Source: Streptomyces griseorubiginosus (GTDB taxonomy: Bacteria > Actinomycetota > Actinomycetes > Streptomycetales > Streptomycetaceae). Taken from it: a stretch of DNA of 64,000 nucleotides. The stretch covers positions 310,001 through 374,000 of the forward strand of contig NZ_KQ948740.1 in NCBI RefSeq assembly GCF_001514195.1, written 5' to 3'. Both the position numbers and the translations under genes were made by a program. Below, one piece after another: positions 16,231-25,143 of this stretch. Within the stretch, counting starts at the first letter, position 1, and each line of letters opens with the position of its first letter. Below the pieces are notes generated by a model. The model searched no databases. It worked only from the letters and a program-made list of their open reading frames with translations, and was not told where the DNA came from.

Positions 16231-19200
16231 TTGCAGTCGGCCCATCGGCCGATGGCCGTCCATGTCGCCGTCGTCGCCGTCGCCACGCTCGTCTACATGA
16301 CGGTCCCCGTCGCGCTCTCCGCTCTCTGGGCGGTGATCGGGCTCGTCGGCGTCGGCGCCGTGCTCGTGGGCGTCCGACTGCACCGGCCCGCCCACCGCTG
16401 GCCCTGGTGGACGCTGGCGGCGGGGCTGCTCACCTTCATCGCGGGCGACACGTACTACAACGTCATGGAGCAGTACTTCCACGCCTCCAACCCCTTCCCC
16501 TCCCCCTCCGACGCCCTCTACCTCACCACCTACCCGCTCTTCGCCATCGGCCTGTCCGGCCTGATCCGCTACCGCTGGGCCGGCCACGACCTGCCCAGCC
16601 TGCTCGACGCGCTGATCGTGACGGCGGGCCTCGCGCTGCCCGTGTGGGTCTACCTGGTGCAGCCCCTGACCGAGGTCGACGGTCTGACCTGGGAGCAGCG
16701 GGCCATCAGCATCGCCTACCCGCTCGGTGACGTGCTGGTCCTGGCCCTGCTGGCCCGGCTGCTGGCCCCGAGCCCGGTCGACGGCCCCAACAGGTCGGTG
16801 CAGTTGCTGGTGGTCGGCACCGCGACGCTGCTCGTCTTCGACATCGCCTACGGCATCCTCCAGCTCAACTCGATGTGGCAGGCGGGCACCGTGCTGGACG
16901 CCGGGTGGATCGTCTTCTACACGGCCTGGGGCCTGGCCGCCCTGCACCCCTCGATGGCGGCGCTCACGGCCGCCGTACCGCAGAAGCAGGCTCCCCTGCC
17001 CCCTCCCCACCGGATGGTGATGCTGGGAGCCGCCACCCTCATCGCGCCCGCGATCCTCCTGTACGAGGCGGTCACCCGCAGCCCCCATCACACGGCGGTG
17101 ATCGCGGCCTTCTCGGCCGCCCTGTTCCTGCTGGTCATCCTGCGGCTGGCGGGCATGGTCGTGGTGCACCGGGGAGCCGTCGCCCGCGAGCTGGCCCTGC
17201 GCCAGGCGGCCGGATCCCTGGTGTCGGCGGTCCGGCAGCGGGACGTCGTACGGTCCTGCGAGACGGCCGTCGACATGCTCCTGGGTCCGGCGGTCGACCA
17301 CCGGACCCTGGTGCTGTCCGCCCAGCAGGCCGCGCCCCTGCTCCCCCGCCAGGCCCGTCGGGTGGCCCCCGCCGAGCTCGGCGCCGAGATCGCCGCCCGG
17401 CTGGACGGGCTCCCGGCCGTCCAGGTGTGCCCCATGACCTCACCGGACCGCCCCGCCGGCCAGGACCCCGGTGTCCTGCTGGTCGCCGGCCCCCCGGCCG
17501 CGCTCACCGAGACGCACGGCTCCCTGGAGATCCTCGCCTCCCACGCCGGGCTCGCCATGGAACGGGTCCTGCTGCGCCAGGAGGTGATCCGGCAGGAGAG
17601 CGAGGCCTACTTCCGCACCCTGGTGCGCCACACCTCCGACGTCATCCTGATCCTGGAGGACGACGACACCATCCGGTACGCCAGTCCGTCCGCGGCCGCC
17701 GTGTTCGGCACCACGGACCTCACCGGCACCTGTCTGCCGGACCTGGTGGATCCCCGGGACCGGGCCCGGGCTGTCCGTGAGCTGACCGCCGTACGCGATC
17801 ACGGGCCGAAGGGCTCCCACGACCACTGGTGGGTCCGGCACCGGGCGGGGCGGGTCGAGGTGGAGGTGCGGTGCAGCGACTTCCGGGACGAACGGACCGT
17901 GGCGGGGCTCGTGGTGACCCTGCGCGATGTGACCGAGCAGCGCAGGCTGGAGCACGAGCTGACCCAGCGGGCCTTCCACGACGCGCTCACCGGCCTGCCC
18001 AACCGCACCCTGCTCCTGGAGCGAATCGAACGCGCGCTGCTGCGGGGCCGGCGCGAGTCGTCCCTGACCTGTCTGCTCTTCATCGACCTCGACGACTTCA
18101 AGCTGGTCAACGACACGATGGGGCACTCGGCCGGCGACCGACTGCTCGTCGCCGTGGGCAACCGGCTGACCCGGACCCTGCGGCGCACCGACACGGCGGC
18201 CCGGCTCGGCGGCGACGAGTTCGCCGTACTGATGGAGGACGCCCGCGAGCCGCTGGACGCCGAGCTGCTGGCGGCGCAGGTGGTGGAGACGCTGACCAGG
18301 CCGTTCGTGCTGGGCGACGAGTCGGTCAGTGTGTCGGCGAGCGTGGGCGTGGCCACGGCCCGCGACAGCAGTGACGCGGAGGAACTCCTCGGCCACGCCG
18401 ACCTCGCGCTGTACGCGGCCAAGGCGGCGGGCAAACGGCAGTGGCGGCGCTTCCTGCCGATGCTGCGGGCCCGCATGGTCGAGCGGCACGATCTGCAGAG
18501 CCGGCTCGCCCGGGCGGTCGCCGCACAGGAGTTCGCCCTGCGCTACCAGCCGGTGGTGGACATCGACGGGGGCCAGGTCGTCGGGTTCGAGGCGCTGGTG
18601 CGCTGGCCACGGCCCCCGGACCGGCCCGTGTCGCCGCAGCAGTTCATCACGCTCGCCGAGGAGACCGGGCACATCGCTCCGCTGGGCTCGTGGGTGCTGG
18701 AGAACGCCGTCGGTGACGTCGCCGGCCTTCAGCAGCTGTCGGGAACGGCGGCACCGCCGTACGTCAGTGTGAACGTGTCGGCCCGGCAGTTCCGTGACGC
18801 CGGGTTCCTGGACCAGGTCGGCCGGGCCCTGCGGACACCGGGGCTCGCTCCCGGTTCCCTCCAGCTGGAGCTCACCGAGACGGTGCTGCTGCGCCGGGAC
18901 GCCCAGATCCAGGCGGTGCTCGAGTCCCTCAAGGACCTGGGGGTGCACATCGCGGTCGACGACTTCGGTACGGGATTCTCCTCGCTGCGCTATCTGCGGG
19001 ACTTCCCCATCGACGTACTGAAGATCGACAAGACGTTCATCGACGACATCACGCGCGACGCCCGGCAGGTCGCCCTCGTCGAGGGCATCGTCCGCATCGC
19101 CGACACCCTGGGCCTCCAGGTGATCGCGGAGGGCATCGAGGAACCGGCGCAGCGGGACATGCTCGCCCGGCTGGGATGCCGGTTCGGGCAGGGTTTCCTG

Positions 19201-20538
19201 TTCGCCCGGCCGATGACGGTGGCGGAGAGCGAGCGGACGTTGCGGCAGGGCGGCGGGCTGCTCGCACCGGGTTCCGGCGGCTCGAACGGGCGGCACGTCC
19301 ACCGCGACCCGCCGTCGGCCGCCGCCGAGCGGCGCACGGCGGGCCTCGAACAGCTGCGGCGGACGAGTCCGATGAGCGACGCGGTGATCGACGAGGTGCG
19401 CGGGCGCCGGATCCGCAGCGGCGGCCACTGGCTGACCGACTTCGCGTCCTGCAACTACCTCGGCTTCGACTGGGACCCGGAGATCGCGGCCCGTATCGGC
19501 CCCGAGGTACGCCGGTGGGGCACCCACCCCAGCTGGTCGCGGCTGCTGGGCAACCCACGGCTGTACCCGGTGCTGGAGGAACGGCTCGCCGCACTGCTGG
19601 ACGCCCCGGACACCCTGCTGCTGCCGACGCTGACCCTGATCCACGCCTCGGTGATCCCGGTCCTGGCGGACGGCGGCCACGTCTTCGTCGAGGCGAGCGC
19701 GCACCGGACGGTGTACGACGGCTGCGTGGTCGCCCGCGGCCAGGGCGCCACCCTGCACCGCTTCCACGCCGAACGCCCCGAGGAACTGGACGCGTTGCTC
19801 TCCTCGGTGCCCGCGCGCACGACCCGCCTGGTCTGCCTCGACGGGGTGAACAGCATGACCGGCAACCTCCCCGACCTGCCCGCGCTGGCCGCGCTGTGCC
19901 GGGACCGCGGAGCCACGCTGTACGTCGACGACGCGCACGGCTTCGGAGTGATCGGGGAGCGCGCGCCGGACGAGCTGTGTCCGTACGGCCGGCGCGGCAA
20001 CGGCGTGGTGCGGCACACCGGGGAGTCCTACGACGGGATCGTGATGGCCGGCGGTTTCTCCAAGGCGTACTCCTCGCTGCTGGCGTTCCTCGCGCTGCCC
20101 ACCGATCTGAAGAACCACCTCAAGACGAGCGCGGCCCCGTATCTGTACTCGGGTCCCTCCCCCACGGCGTCGCTGGCCACCGCACTGGCCGGGCTCGACG
20201 TCAACGAGCGCCGTGGCGACGCGCTGCGGGCCGACCTGTACCGCAAGACCGTGCGGGTGCTCGACCACCTTGCCGACCTCGACGTGCACACGCTCAACAC
20301 GGACCGGCTGCCCATCGTGGAGATCCCGCTGGCGGATCCCTCCGACCTCGACGCGGTCGGCGCGTTCCTGTGGGAGGAGGGCGTCTATGTGACGCTCGCC
20401 GCGCATCCGCTCGTCCCGCGCGACCGGGTCGGCTTCCGGGTGCAGATCACGGCTCTCAACTCCGACGACGACATAGACCGTCTGAACGGCACGCTGACCT
20501 CGCTGGCGAAGCGGTTCCGGCTGCGGTCGAGGCACTGA
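16231..20538 (+). CDS. Membrane PAS-GGDEF-EAL protein fused to a PLP-dependent alpha-oxoamine synthase domain
   Basis: One open frame of about 1435 codons. Residues 1-320 hold about nine hydrophobic helices; a PAS domain lies near 455-580; GGDEF is intact at 660-664 with an RRTD inhibitory site five residues before it; EAL at 787-789 is followed by the catalytic residues in 'VSVNVSARQF', 'LELTE', 'VDDFGTGFSSLRYL', 'LKIDK' and 'AEGIE'. After 'GFLFARP' and a Gly/Ser/Pro-rich linker (about 1005-1040) comes a complete alpha-oxoamine synthase: 'SCNYLGF', 'VDDAHGFGVIG' and the PLP lysine K1278 in 'GGFSKAYSS'. No stop codon separates the parts. GGGGGAGG precedes TTG 16231; ATG 16252 is the alternative start. 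It could both make and degrade cyclic di-GMP at the membrane and condense an amino acid with an acyl-CoA. A methyltransferase gene follows 17 bases later. Confidence 0.85.
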   Translation: MQSAHRPMAVHVAVVAVATLVYMTVPVALSALWAVIGLVGVGAVLVGVRLHRPAHRWPWWTLAAGLLTFIAGDTYYNVMEQYFHASNPFPSPSDALYLTTYPLFAIGLSGLIRYRWAGHDLPSLLDALIVTAGLALPVWVYLVQPLTEVDGLTWEQRAISIAYPLGDVLVLALLARLLAPSPVDGPNRSVQLLVVGTATLLVFDIAYGILQLNSMWQAGTVLDAGWIVFYTAWGLAALHPSMAALTAAVPQKQAPLPPPHRMVMLGAATLIAPAILLYEAVTRSPHHTAVIAAFSAALFLLVILRLAGMVVVHRGAVARELALRQAAGSLVSAVRQRDVVRSCETAVDMLLGPAVDHRTLVLSAQQAAPLLPRQARRVAPAELGAEIAARLDGLPAVQVCPMTSPDRPAGQDPGVLLVAGPPAALTETHGSLEILASHAGLAMERVLLRQEVIRQESEAYFRTLVRHTSDVILILEDDDTIRYASPSAAAVFGTTDLTGTCLPDLVDPRDRARAVRELTAVRDHGPKGSHDHWWVRHRAGRVEVEVRCSDFRDERTVAGLVVTLRDVTEQRRLEHELTQRAFHDALTGLPNRTLLLERIERALLRGRRESSLTCLLFIDLDDFKLVNDTMGHSAGDRLLVAVGNRLTRTLRRTDTAARLGGDEFAVLMEDAREPLDAELLAAQVVETLTRPFVLGDESVSVSASVGVATARDSSDAEELLGHADLALYAAKAAGKRQWRRFLPMLRARMVERHDLQSRLARAVAAQEFALRYQPVVDIDGGQVVGFEALVRWPRPPDRPVSPQQFITLAEETGHIAPLGSWVLENAVGDVAGLQQLSGTAAPPYVSVNVSARQFRDAGFLDQVGRALRTPGLAPGSLQLELTETVLLRRDAQIQAVLESLKDLGVHIAVDDFGTGFSSLRYLRDFPIDVLKIDKTFIDDITRDARQVALVEGIVRIADTLGLQVIAEGIEEPAQRDMLARLGCRFGQGFLFARPMTVAESERTLRQGGGLLAPGSGGSNGRHVHRDPPSAAAERRTAGLEQLRRTSPMSDAVIDEVRGRRIRSGGHWLTDFASCNYLGFDWDPEIAARIGPEVRRWGTHPSWSRLLGNPRLYPVLEERLAALLDAPDTLLLPTLTLIHASVIPVLADGGHVFVEASAHRTVYDGCVVARGQGATLHRFHAERPEELDALLSSVPARTTRLVCLDGVNSMTGNLPDLPALAALCRDRGATLYVDDAHGFGVIGERAPDELCPYGRRGNGVVRHTGESYDGIVMAGGFSKAYSSLLAFLALPTDLKNHLKTSAAPYLYSGPSPTASLATALAGLDVNERRGDALRADLYRKTVRVLDHLADLDVHTLNTDRLPIVEIPLADPSDLDAVGAFLWEEGVYVTLAAHPLVPRDRVGFRVQITALNSDDDIDRLNGTLTSLAKRFRLRSRH

Positions 20539-20555
20539 GGGGGCGACACGCGGAT

Positions 20556-21305
20556 GTGGACACCGAGATGCTGACGCACAACGACGACGTGGACTGGGAC
20601 CGGTGGCCGGTCGCCGACTACCTCGCCGAGAACTACCGGGACGTGCACCCCTCGGACGCGGAGGTCATCGCCCATCACTCGGCGTTCTACCGGCGCCTGC
20701 CGCCGGGCGGTGTGGCGCGGTCGGTGGAGTTCGGTGCCGGGCCGAACCTCTATCCGCTGATCCTCGCGTCCGCGGCGAGCCGCCGGGTGGACGCCGTGGA
20801 GGCGGGTGCGGGCAACGTGGCCTATCTGGAACGGCAGATCGTCTGCGGGCCCGACGCGAGCTGGTTGCCGTTCCACGCGCTGTGCCGTCGGCTCAATCCC
20901 GCCGTGCCGAGGACCCTCGCGGGGTCGCTGGCGCAGGTGCGGGTCGTCCACGCCGACGTCCGGGATCTGGAGCCGGGCGGCTATGAGCTGGCGTCGATGC
21001 ACTTCGTCGCTGAGGGCGCCACGGAGGACTTCGCCGAGTTCACCGACTTCTGCCGGGCCTTCGTGCGCTGTGCGGAGCCGGGCGGTCTCCTGGTCGCCGC
21101 GTTCATGGAGAACATGCCGACCTACCGGATCGGCCCGACCTCGACGTGGCCGGGCTGCCCGGTGACCCCGGAGACCCTCGAGGAGGTCTTCACCCCCCTC
21201 ACCCAGAACCTCACCCTCACCCACGTCCCCCCCGACCCGACCCTCCCGGACTACGGGGACTCGGGGATGGTGCTGCTGACGGGGGTGGCGAGGGGGATGG
21301 GGTGA
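20556..21305 (+). CDS. Class I SAM-dependent methyltransferase (NNMT/PNMT-like)
   Basis: The 249-residue product begins near 'VADYLAENYRDVHPSDAEV' and carries the SAM motif I 'SVEFGAGPNLYPLILASA' (acidic residue then G-x-G-P). This form is typical of the NNMT/PNMT/TEMT small-molecule N-methyltransferase group. The acidic second-strand end and a late 'GGLLVAAFMENMPTYRIG' strand follow. Members of this group methylate amines, pyridines or thioethers. GTG at 20556 lies 17 bases after the stop of the GGDEF-EAL-oxoamine-synthase gene, with GAGGGGG overlapping that stop; ATG 20568 is possible. Translational proximity suggests it acts on the aminoketone product of the upstream fused synthase; this is inference. 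Confidence 0.75.
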   Translation: MDTEMLTHNDDVDWDRWPVADYLAENYRDVHPSDAEVIAHHSAFYRRLPPGGVARSVEFGAGPNLYPLILASAASRRVDAVEAGAGNVAYLERQIVCGPDASWLPFHALCRRLNPAVPRTLAGSLAQVRVVHADVRDLEPGGYELASMHFVAEGATEDFAEFTDFCRAFVRCAEPGGLLVAAFMENMPTYRIGPTSTWPGCPVTPETLEEVFTPLTQNLTLTHVPPDPTLPDYGDSGMVLLTGVARGMG

Positions 21306-21326
21306 CGGGGAGGGTGGGGTGGGACG

Positions 21327-22016
21327 TCAGCGGGTGGGGCGTGGGCGGGTACGCCGGTAGAGCGCGGCTCCGCCGAGCAGTAGCCCGGCGCTGGTCAGAG
21401 CTGCGGGCAGGGCTTGGTTCGCGCCGGTGTGGGCGAGTGTCGTCCCGGGGGTCGACGGGGTGTGGGGTGCCGGTCGTGGGGCGGGGTGGTGCCGCGGCGG
21501 GGCGAGCGGCGTGGGCTCGGCGGGGGCCGGGGCGTCGGGGTGGTCGCCGGGCCCGTTCACGGACTCGTTGCCGACCGACGCGTTGCCGAGGCCGACCACG
21601 TTCACGGAGTTCCCGCTGAGGTTGACCGGCAGCTGGACCGGGAGCCGTACCCCGTTGCCGGCCAGCACGCCCGGTGAGCCCGTGGTGTCACCCTCGGCCC
21701 GGGCTCCGTCGCCCGCCACGGTGCCACCGGCCACGAGCACCGACCGCTGACCACCCCGGGACACCCCGCCGCCGGAGTCCTCGTTGCCGCAGCTGTTCCC
21801 CGCCGCCGGGTTGAGGAGCCCCACCACATTCACCGTGTTCCCGCACACGTTCACCGGGACGTGCACCGGAAGCTGCGCCACGTTGCCGGAGACCAGCCCC
21901 GGCGAACCCGCCGCCGTTCCGTCCGCCGCGCTGCCGGCGTACGCGGGCATCGTCACGGCCATCGCCCCGGACACGGCGGCGACGGCGATCACGCCGTTTC
22001 GGGTAACCCGTCTCAT
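21327..22016 (-). CDS. Long chaplin (two chaplin domains, sortase-anchored)
   Basis: The 229-residue protein has an N-terminal signal peptide ending 'MPAYAGSAA' and two chaplin domains: 'GSPGLVSGNVAQLPVHVPVN' with two cysteines (residues about 38-80), and 'GSPGVLAGNGVRLPVQLPVN' (about 112-155) with none. A Pro-rich wall-spanning segment follows, then LAHTG (LAXTG sortase signal), a hydrophobic helix and an arginine-rich tail. Long chaplins coat aerial hyphae with amyloid-like fibrils and are covalently attached by sortase E. A promoter like those used by the ECF sigma factor BldN lies upstream. It is convergent with the methyltransferase gene, 21 bases away. Confidence 0.93.
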   Translation of the reverse strand: MRRVTRNGVIAVAAVSGAMAVTMPAYAGSAADGTAAGSPGLVSGNVAQLPVHVPVNVCGNTVNVVGLLNPAAGNSCGNEDSGGGVSRGGQRSVLVAGGTVAGDGARAEGDTTGSPGVLAGNGVRLPVQLPVNLSGNSVNVVGLGNASVGNESVNGPGDHPDAPAPAEPTPLAPPRHHPAPRPAPHTPSTPGTTLAHTGANQALPAALTSAGLLLGGAALYRRTRPRPTR

Positions 22017-22064
22017 CGGTTCCTGCCTTCCAGACGTGGACGCGGGCAGTCACCCGCACCGCGT

Positions 22065-22092
22065 AAAACGCAGGCGAACCATCGGAGTTATG
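22065..22092 (-). promoter_or_regulatory. BldN-like promoter of the long chaplin gene
   Basis: On the minus strand CATAAC (22092-22087) and CGTTTT (22070-22065) are exactly 16 bases apart. The published BldN-type promoter of bldM is, from memory, CGTAAC-N16-CGTTGA, giving 5 of 6 and 4 of 6 matches. The start codon is about 42 bases from the expected transcription start. The remaining gap to the divergent hydrolase gene shows nothing else I can name. Confidence 0.5.
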
Positions 22093-22293
22093 GCTAATCG
22101 GCCTTTCACCCCATCGAGCGACATGGTTGTCGAACTTGCGGCAAACCCGACTCATCGGCATCGAGCGGACACACAGAGCAGGGCCCACGCCATGATCCCG
22201 TCCCTCCGGGCGGCGGCCGGCTCTCGGGAGGCGACCGGGCAAAGGGCCGCATATCGTGATCGAGGGCGCAGATGGGCGCTCTTGGAGGCATGG

Positions 22294-23880
22294 ATGCTCG
22301 CCAAGGTGACGAGGCGACGGTGCACTCTCTCCGGCGCCGTGGGCCTGGCCCTGCTCGGCGCGGGGTTGCCGGCGACGGCCGCGGACGACTCCGGGCCCGA
22401 CCTGTCGCGCTTCTACCACCAGAAGATCAACTGGTCGAAGTGCGTGGGCATGGAGGCACCCAAGGACCTCCAGTGCGGCAAGATCACCGTCCCGGTCGAC
22501 TACGCCCACCCCCGCGCCGGCACCCTCGACCTGGCGCTCGCCCGCTACCGGTCCACGGCGCGGCACAAGCGCGGCTCGGTGGTGCTGAACTTCGGCGGCC
22601 CCGGAGGCGCGGGCGTGCCCGAACTCGCCGCCGGGGGCCACGACTTCATGGACCTCACCGACGAGTACGACGTGGTGTCCTTCGACCCGCGCGGCGTGGG
22701 CAGGTCCTCCCCGGTCAGCTGCGGCGAGGGGACCGACGAGGCGCTGCGGGCCACGGACGACGACACGGCCCTCAGCACGGACCCTCAGGACGTCCTCGAA
22801 AGGCTCCGCAAGGCGGCCGCCCAGTGCGCCGAGCACTCCGGGCCCGTCCTGCCCCACATCGGCACGGTGAACGTCTCCCGCGACCTGGACGTCATGCGCC
22901 AGGCCCTCGGCGACAAGAAGCTCAACTACCTCGGCTTCTCGTACGGCAGCCGGCTGGGCGCGGTGTACGCGACCCAGTTCCCCGAGAAGGTGGGCCGGCT
23001 GGTGCTCGACGGGGTGGACACCCTCACCGAGCCGGTGGCCGAGCAGGGCGTGGCGGGCGCCGCCGGGCAGCAGACGGCGCTGGAGGACTTCATCGACTGG
23101 TGCACGAAGGACATCGCGTGCCCGTTCGGCACGGACGCGCGCGGGGCGCGCGAGCAGGTCGTACGGCTGGTGGCGTCCCTGGACGCGGATCCGGTGCCGA
23201 CCGACTTCGGTCCCGCCTTCACCGGCCAGGACCTCGTGGGCGCGATCAGCCAGGCGCTCTACAGCGAGAAGCTGTGGCCGTCGCTGGAGCGGGCGCTGGC
23301 CGAGCTGGTGGAGGACGGCGACACCACGGGCATCCTCGCCTTCGCGGGCGGCGGATCCGGTTTCCTGCCCCGCGCCCGTCCGCTCTCCGACGACCCGACG
23401 CACAGTCCGCTCGCGGACGTGGACGACATCCCGTTCGACAATCTTCCGGCGGCGCTGATGGCGGTCAACTGCGCGGACGATCCCGACCGCCCCGGCGCCG
23501 ACCGGATCACGAAGGACCTGGCCCGGCTGCGGGCCGCCTACGAGCAGGCGTCCCCGGTCTTCGGACGCTACCGGCTCACCGAGTACCTGATGTGCTACGG
23601 CCGCCCCAAGGGCACCGACTACATACGCGAGCAGGTGCGCGACGTCGACACACCGAAGATCCTGCTCGTCGGCACCCGCGGGGACCCGGCGACGCCGTAC
23701 CGCTGGACCGTGGAGACCGCGAAGCGGCTCGGCGACTCGGCCGTGGTCCTCGACAACAAGGGCGAGGGCCACACCGGTTACGGCTCCTCGTCGTGCGTGC
23801 ACCGCAAGGTCGACGACTTCCTGCTGTACGGCAACCTGCCGCCGAACGGCAGCTCCTGCGGGCCGGACCCGGACGACTGA
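22294..23880 (+). CDS. Secreted alpha/beta-hydrolase, tripeptidyl aminopeptidase-like
   Basis: The 528-residue protein has a twin-arginine-like or Sec signal (MLAKVTRRRCTLSG followed by a hydrophobic stretch and 'PATAA'). The catalytic domain shows 'VVLNFGGPGGAGVPEL' (oxyanion loop), 'VVSFDPRGVGRSSPVSC', the nucleophile elbow 'GFSYGSRLGAVYA', and a C-terminal TAP-like segment with 'PKILLVGTRGDPATPY' (Asp) and 'GEGHTGYGSSSCV' (His). This is the SlpD/SlpE/Tap family of mycelium-associated aminopeptidases. GGAGG 5 bases before the ATG at 22294 decides the start over other in-frame codons. Adjacent to the chaplin gene, divergently. Confidence 0.9.
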   Translation: MLAKVTRRRCTLSGAVGLALLGAGLPATAADDSGPDLSRFYHQKINWSKCVGMEAPKDLQCGKITVPVDYAHPRAGTLDLALARYRSTARHKRGSVVLNFGGPGGAGVPELAAGGHDFMDLTDEYDVVSFDPRGVGRSSPVSCGEGTDEALRATDDDTALSTDPQDVLERLRKAAAQCAEHSGPVLPHIGTVNVSRDLDVMRQALGDKKLNYLGFSYGSRLGAVYATQFPEKVGRLVLDGVDTLTEPVAEQGVAGAAGQQTALEDFIDWCTKDIACPFGTDARGAREQVVRLVASLDADPVPTDFGPAFTGQDLVGAISQALYSEKLWPSLERALAELVEDGDTTGILAFAGGGSGFLPRARPLSDDPTHSPLADVDDIPFDNLPAALMAVNCADDPDRPGADRITKDLARLRAAYEQASPVFGRYRLTEYLMCYGRPKGTDYIREQVRDVDTPKILLVGTRGDPATPYRWTVETAKRLGDSAVVLDNKGEGHTGYGSSSCVHRKVDDFLLYGNLPPNGSSCGPDPDD

Positions 23881-23968
23881 GGCCCCTCCCCGGAGCACCG
23901 CCGCCAGGGACGAAATGCCCTGACCGGCCGATCAAGTTGCCCCGAATGCCCGATCGGTGAATCGGTCC

Positions 23969-23974
23969 TATGGT
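23969..23974 (+). promoter_or_regulatory. -10 element of the baeRF gene (leaderless)
   Basis: TATGGT ends 6 bases before the ATG at 23981, and no ribosome site is present, so the transcript probably begins at the start codon. The upstream region has the related half-repeats CCGATCAAG and CCGATCGG but no convincing -35 hexamer. Confidence 0.4.
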
Positions 23975-23980
23975 GCTGTT

Positions 23981-25078
23981 ATGGAGCACGCACTCAGCAA
24001 TGCGACCCTCTCCGAACTGCGCCGTCCGCGCACCTATCCCGCGGTGTCCGTGCTGACGCCGACCCACCGCCGAGGACCCGAGAACGCCCAGGATCCGGTG
24101 CGGCTGCGCAATGTGGTGGCCGAGGCGAAGAAGCGACTGGAGGCCGATCCCGCCGTCCCCAGGGAGCGGCGCGTCGACGTGGTCCGGCAGCTGGACCAGG
24201 CGCTCGGGGAGATCGACCTGGCGCACGCCGAGGACGGCCTGGCGATCTTCGCGGCGCCGGGTGAGCACCAGGTGTGGTCCCTGAGCCGTGCCGTGCCGGA
24301 GCGGGTGGTGCTCTCGGACACCTTCCTGACCCGCAACCTCGTGTCGGCGCGGGCCTCCGAGCGCCCGTTCTGGGTGCTGTCGGTCTCCGCCGACCGCGTC
24401 ACGCTGTGGAACGGCGGCGCCGAGCGGGTCACCGAACACCACGCGTTCGGCTTCCCGATGATCCGGACGCGCGAGAACTTCGACGCCGAACGCCTGGAGC
24501 GGATCGGCGACATGCCGAGCACCTTCCGGGACGAGGGCACGCGCCACTTCCTGAGGGACGCCGACACCGCGACGGCACGGCTGCTGCGAGCCGCACCCCG
24601 CCCGCTCTACGTCACCGGCGAGACCGCGGCCCTGTCGGCCCTGGACGACGTCGGCAGTGTCGCCAGGGACGCGGTGCACCTTGCGCACGGCGGGCTCGCG
24701 CACGGCACCCCCGACGCAGTGTGGCAGGCCGTGCGGCCGCTGGTCGCCGCGGAGGCCCGCCGGAGCACCGAGGCGGTGACCCACGAGCTCGAATCGGCGC
24801 GCGGACGGCGGGCGTTCGCGGCCGGCGTCGACGAGATCTGGCAGAGCGCCCGGGAGGGCCGGCTGCGGCTGCTCGCGGTCGAGGAGAACTACCGGGTCAC
24901 GGTCCGCGACGGGGGCGGCGACCACCTGGTGCCCGCGGAGAGCGGCGACCTCGACGCCCGCGAGGACATCGTGGACGAGATCGTCGAGCAGTGCCTGGAG
25001 ACCGGTGCCGACGTCCGCTTCGTCCCGGACGGCACGCTGGGCGGGGTGGACGGCATCGCGGGCGTGCTGCGGTACTGA
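23981..25078 (+). CDS. baeRF-family protein (archaeo-eukaryotic release factor-like)
   Basis: The 365-residue protein resembles the bacterial homologues of eRF1/Pelota/Dom34 domains 2-3 (baeRF group). It has an N-terminal 'LTPTHRRGPENAQDPVRLRN' segment, a 'SVSADRVTLWNGG' strand and 'DEIVEQCLETGADVRFVPDG' near the end, which is the L7Ae-like peptide release-factor fold. No GGQ tripeptide is seen, so peptide release is doubtful; older annotations call such proteins 'chemotaxis protein'. Roles proposed for the group involve ribosome rescue or hibernation. The last 13 codons including the stop are duplicated immediately downstream as a perfect 39-bp repeat. Confidence 0.7.
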   Translation: MEHALSNATLSELRRPRTYPAVSVLTPTHRRGPENAQDPVRLRNVVAEAKKRLEADPAVPRERRVDVVRQLDQALGEIDLAHAEDGLAIFAAPGEHQVWSLSRAVPERVVLSDTFLTRNLVSARASERPFWVLSVSADRVTLWNGGAERVTEHHAFGFPMIRTRENFDAERLERIGDMPSTFRDEGTRHFLRDADTATARLLRAAPRPLYVTGETAALSALDDVGSVARDAVHLAHGGLAHGTPDAVWQAVRPLVAAEARRSTEAVTHELESARGRRAFAAGVDEIWQSAREGRLRLLAVEENYRVTVRDGGGDHLVPAESGDLDAREDIVDEIVEQCLETGADVRFVPDGTLGGVDGIAGVLRY

Positions 25079-25121
25079 GGCCGGGTGGACGGCATCGCGG
25101 GCGTGCTGCGGTACTGAGGCC
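25044..25121. repeat. Perfect 39-bp tandem duplication across a stop codon
   Basis: Copies at 25044-25082 and 25083-25121 are identical. Each contains the last codons and the TGA of the baeRF gene plus the first bases after it; the second copy is untranslated because the first TGA comes first. Confidence 0.95.
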
Positions 25122-25143
25122 GGGGGTGTACGGCCGGGCCCCC

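Noticed and set aside
17440..20535. Long reverse frame (1031 codons) opposite the GGDEF-EAL-synthase gene
   Set aside because: Composition of a GC-rich shadow; no domains; forward strand carries many conserved motifs.
19372..20538. Stand-alone oxoamine synthase gene starting at the ATG of 'MSDAVIDEV'
   Set aside because: No ribosome site precedes it and no stop ends the EAL frame before it; kept as part of the fusion but mentioned as the alternative.
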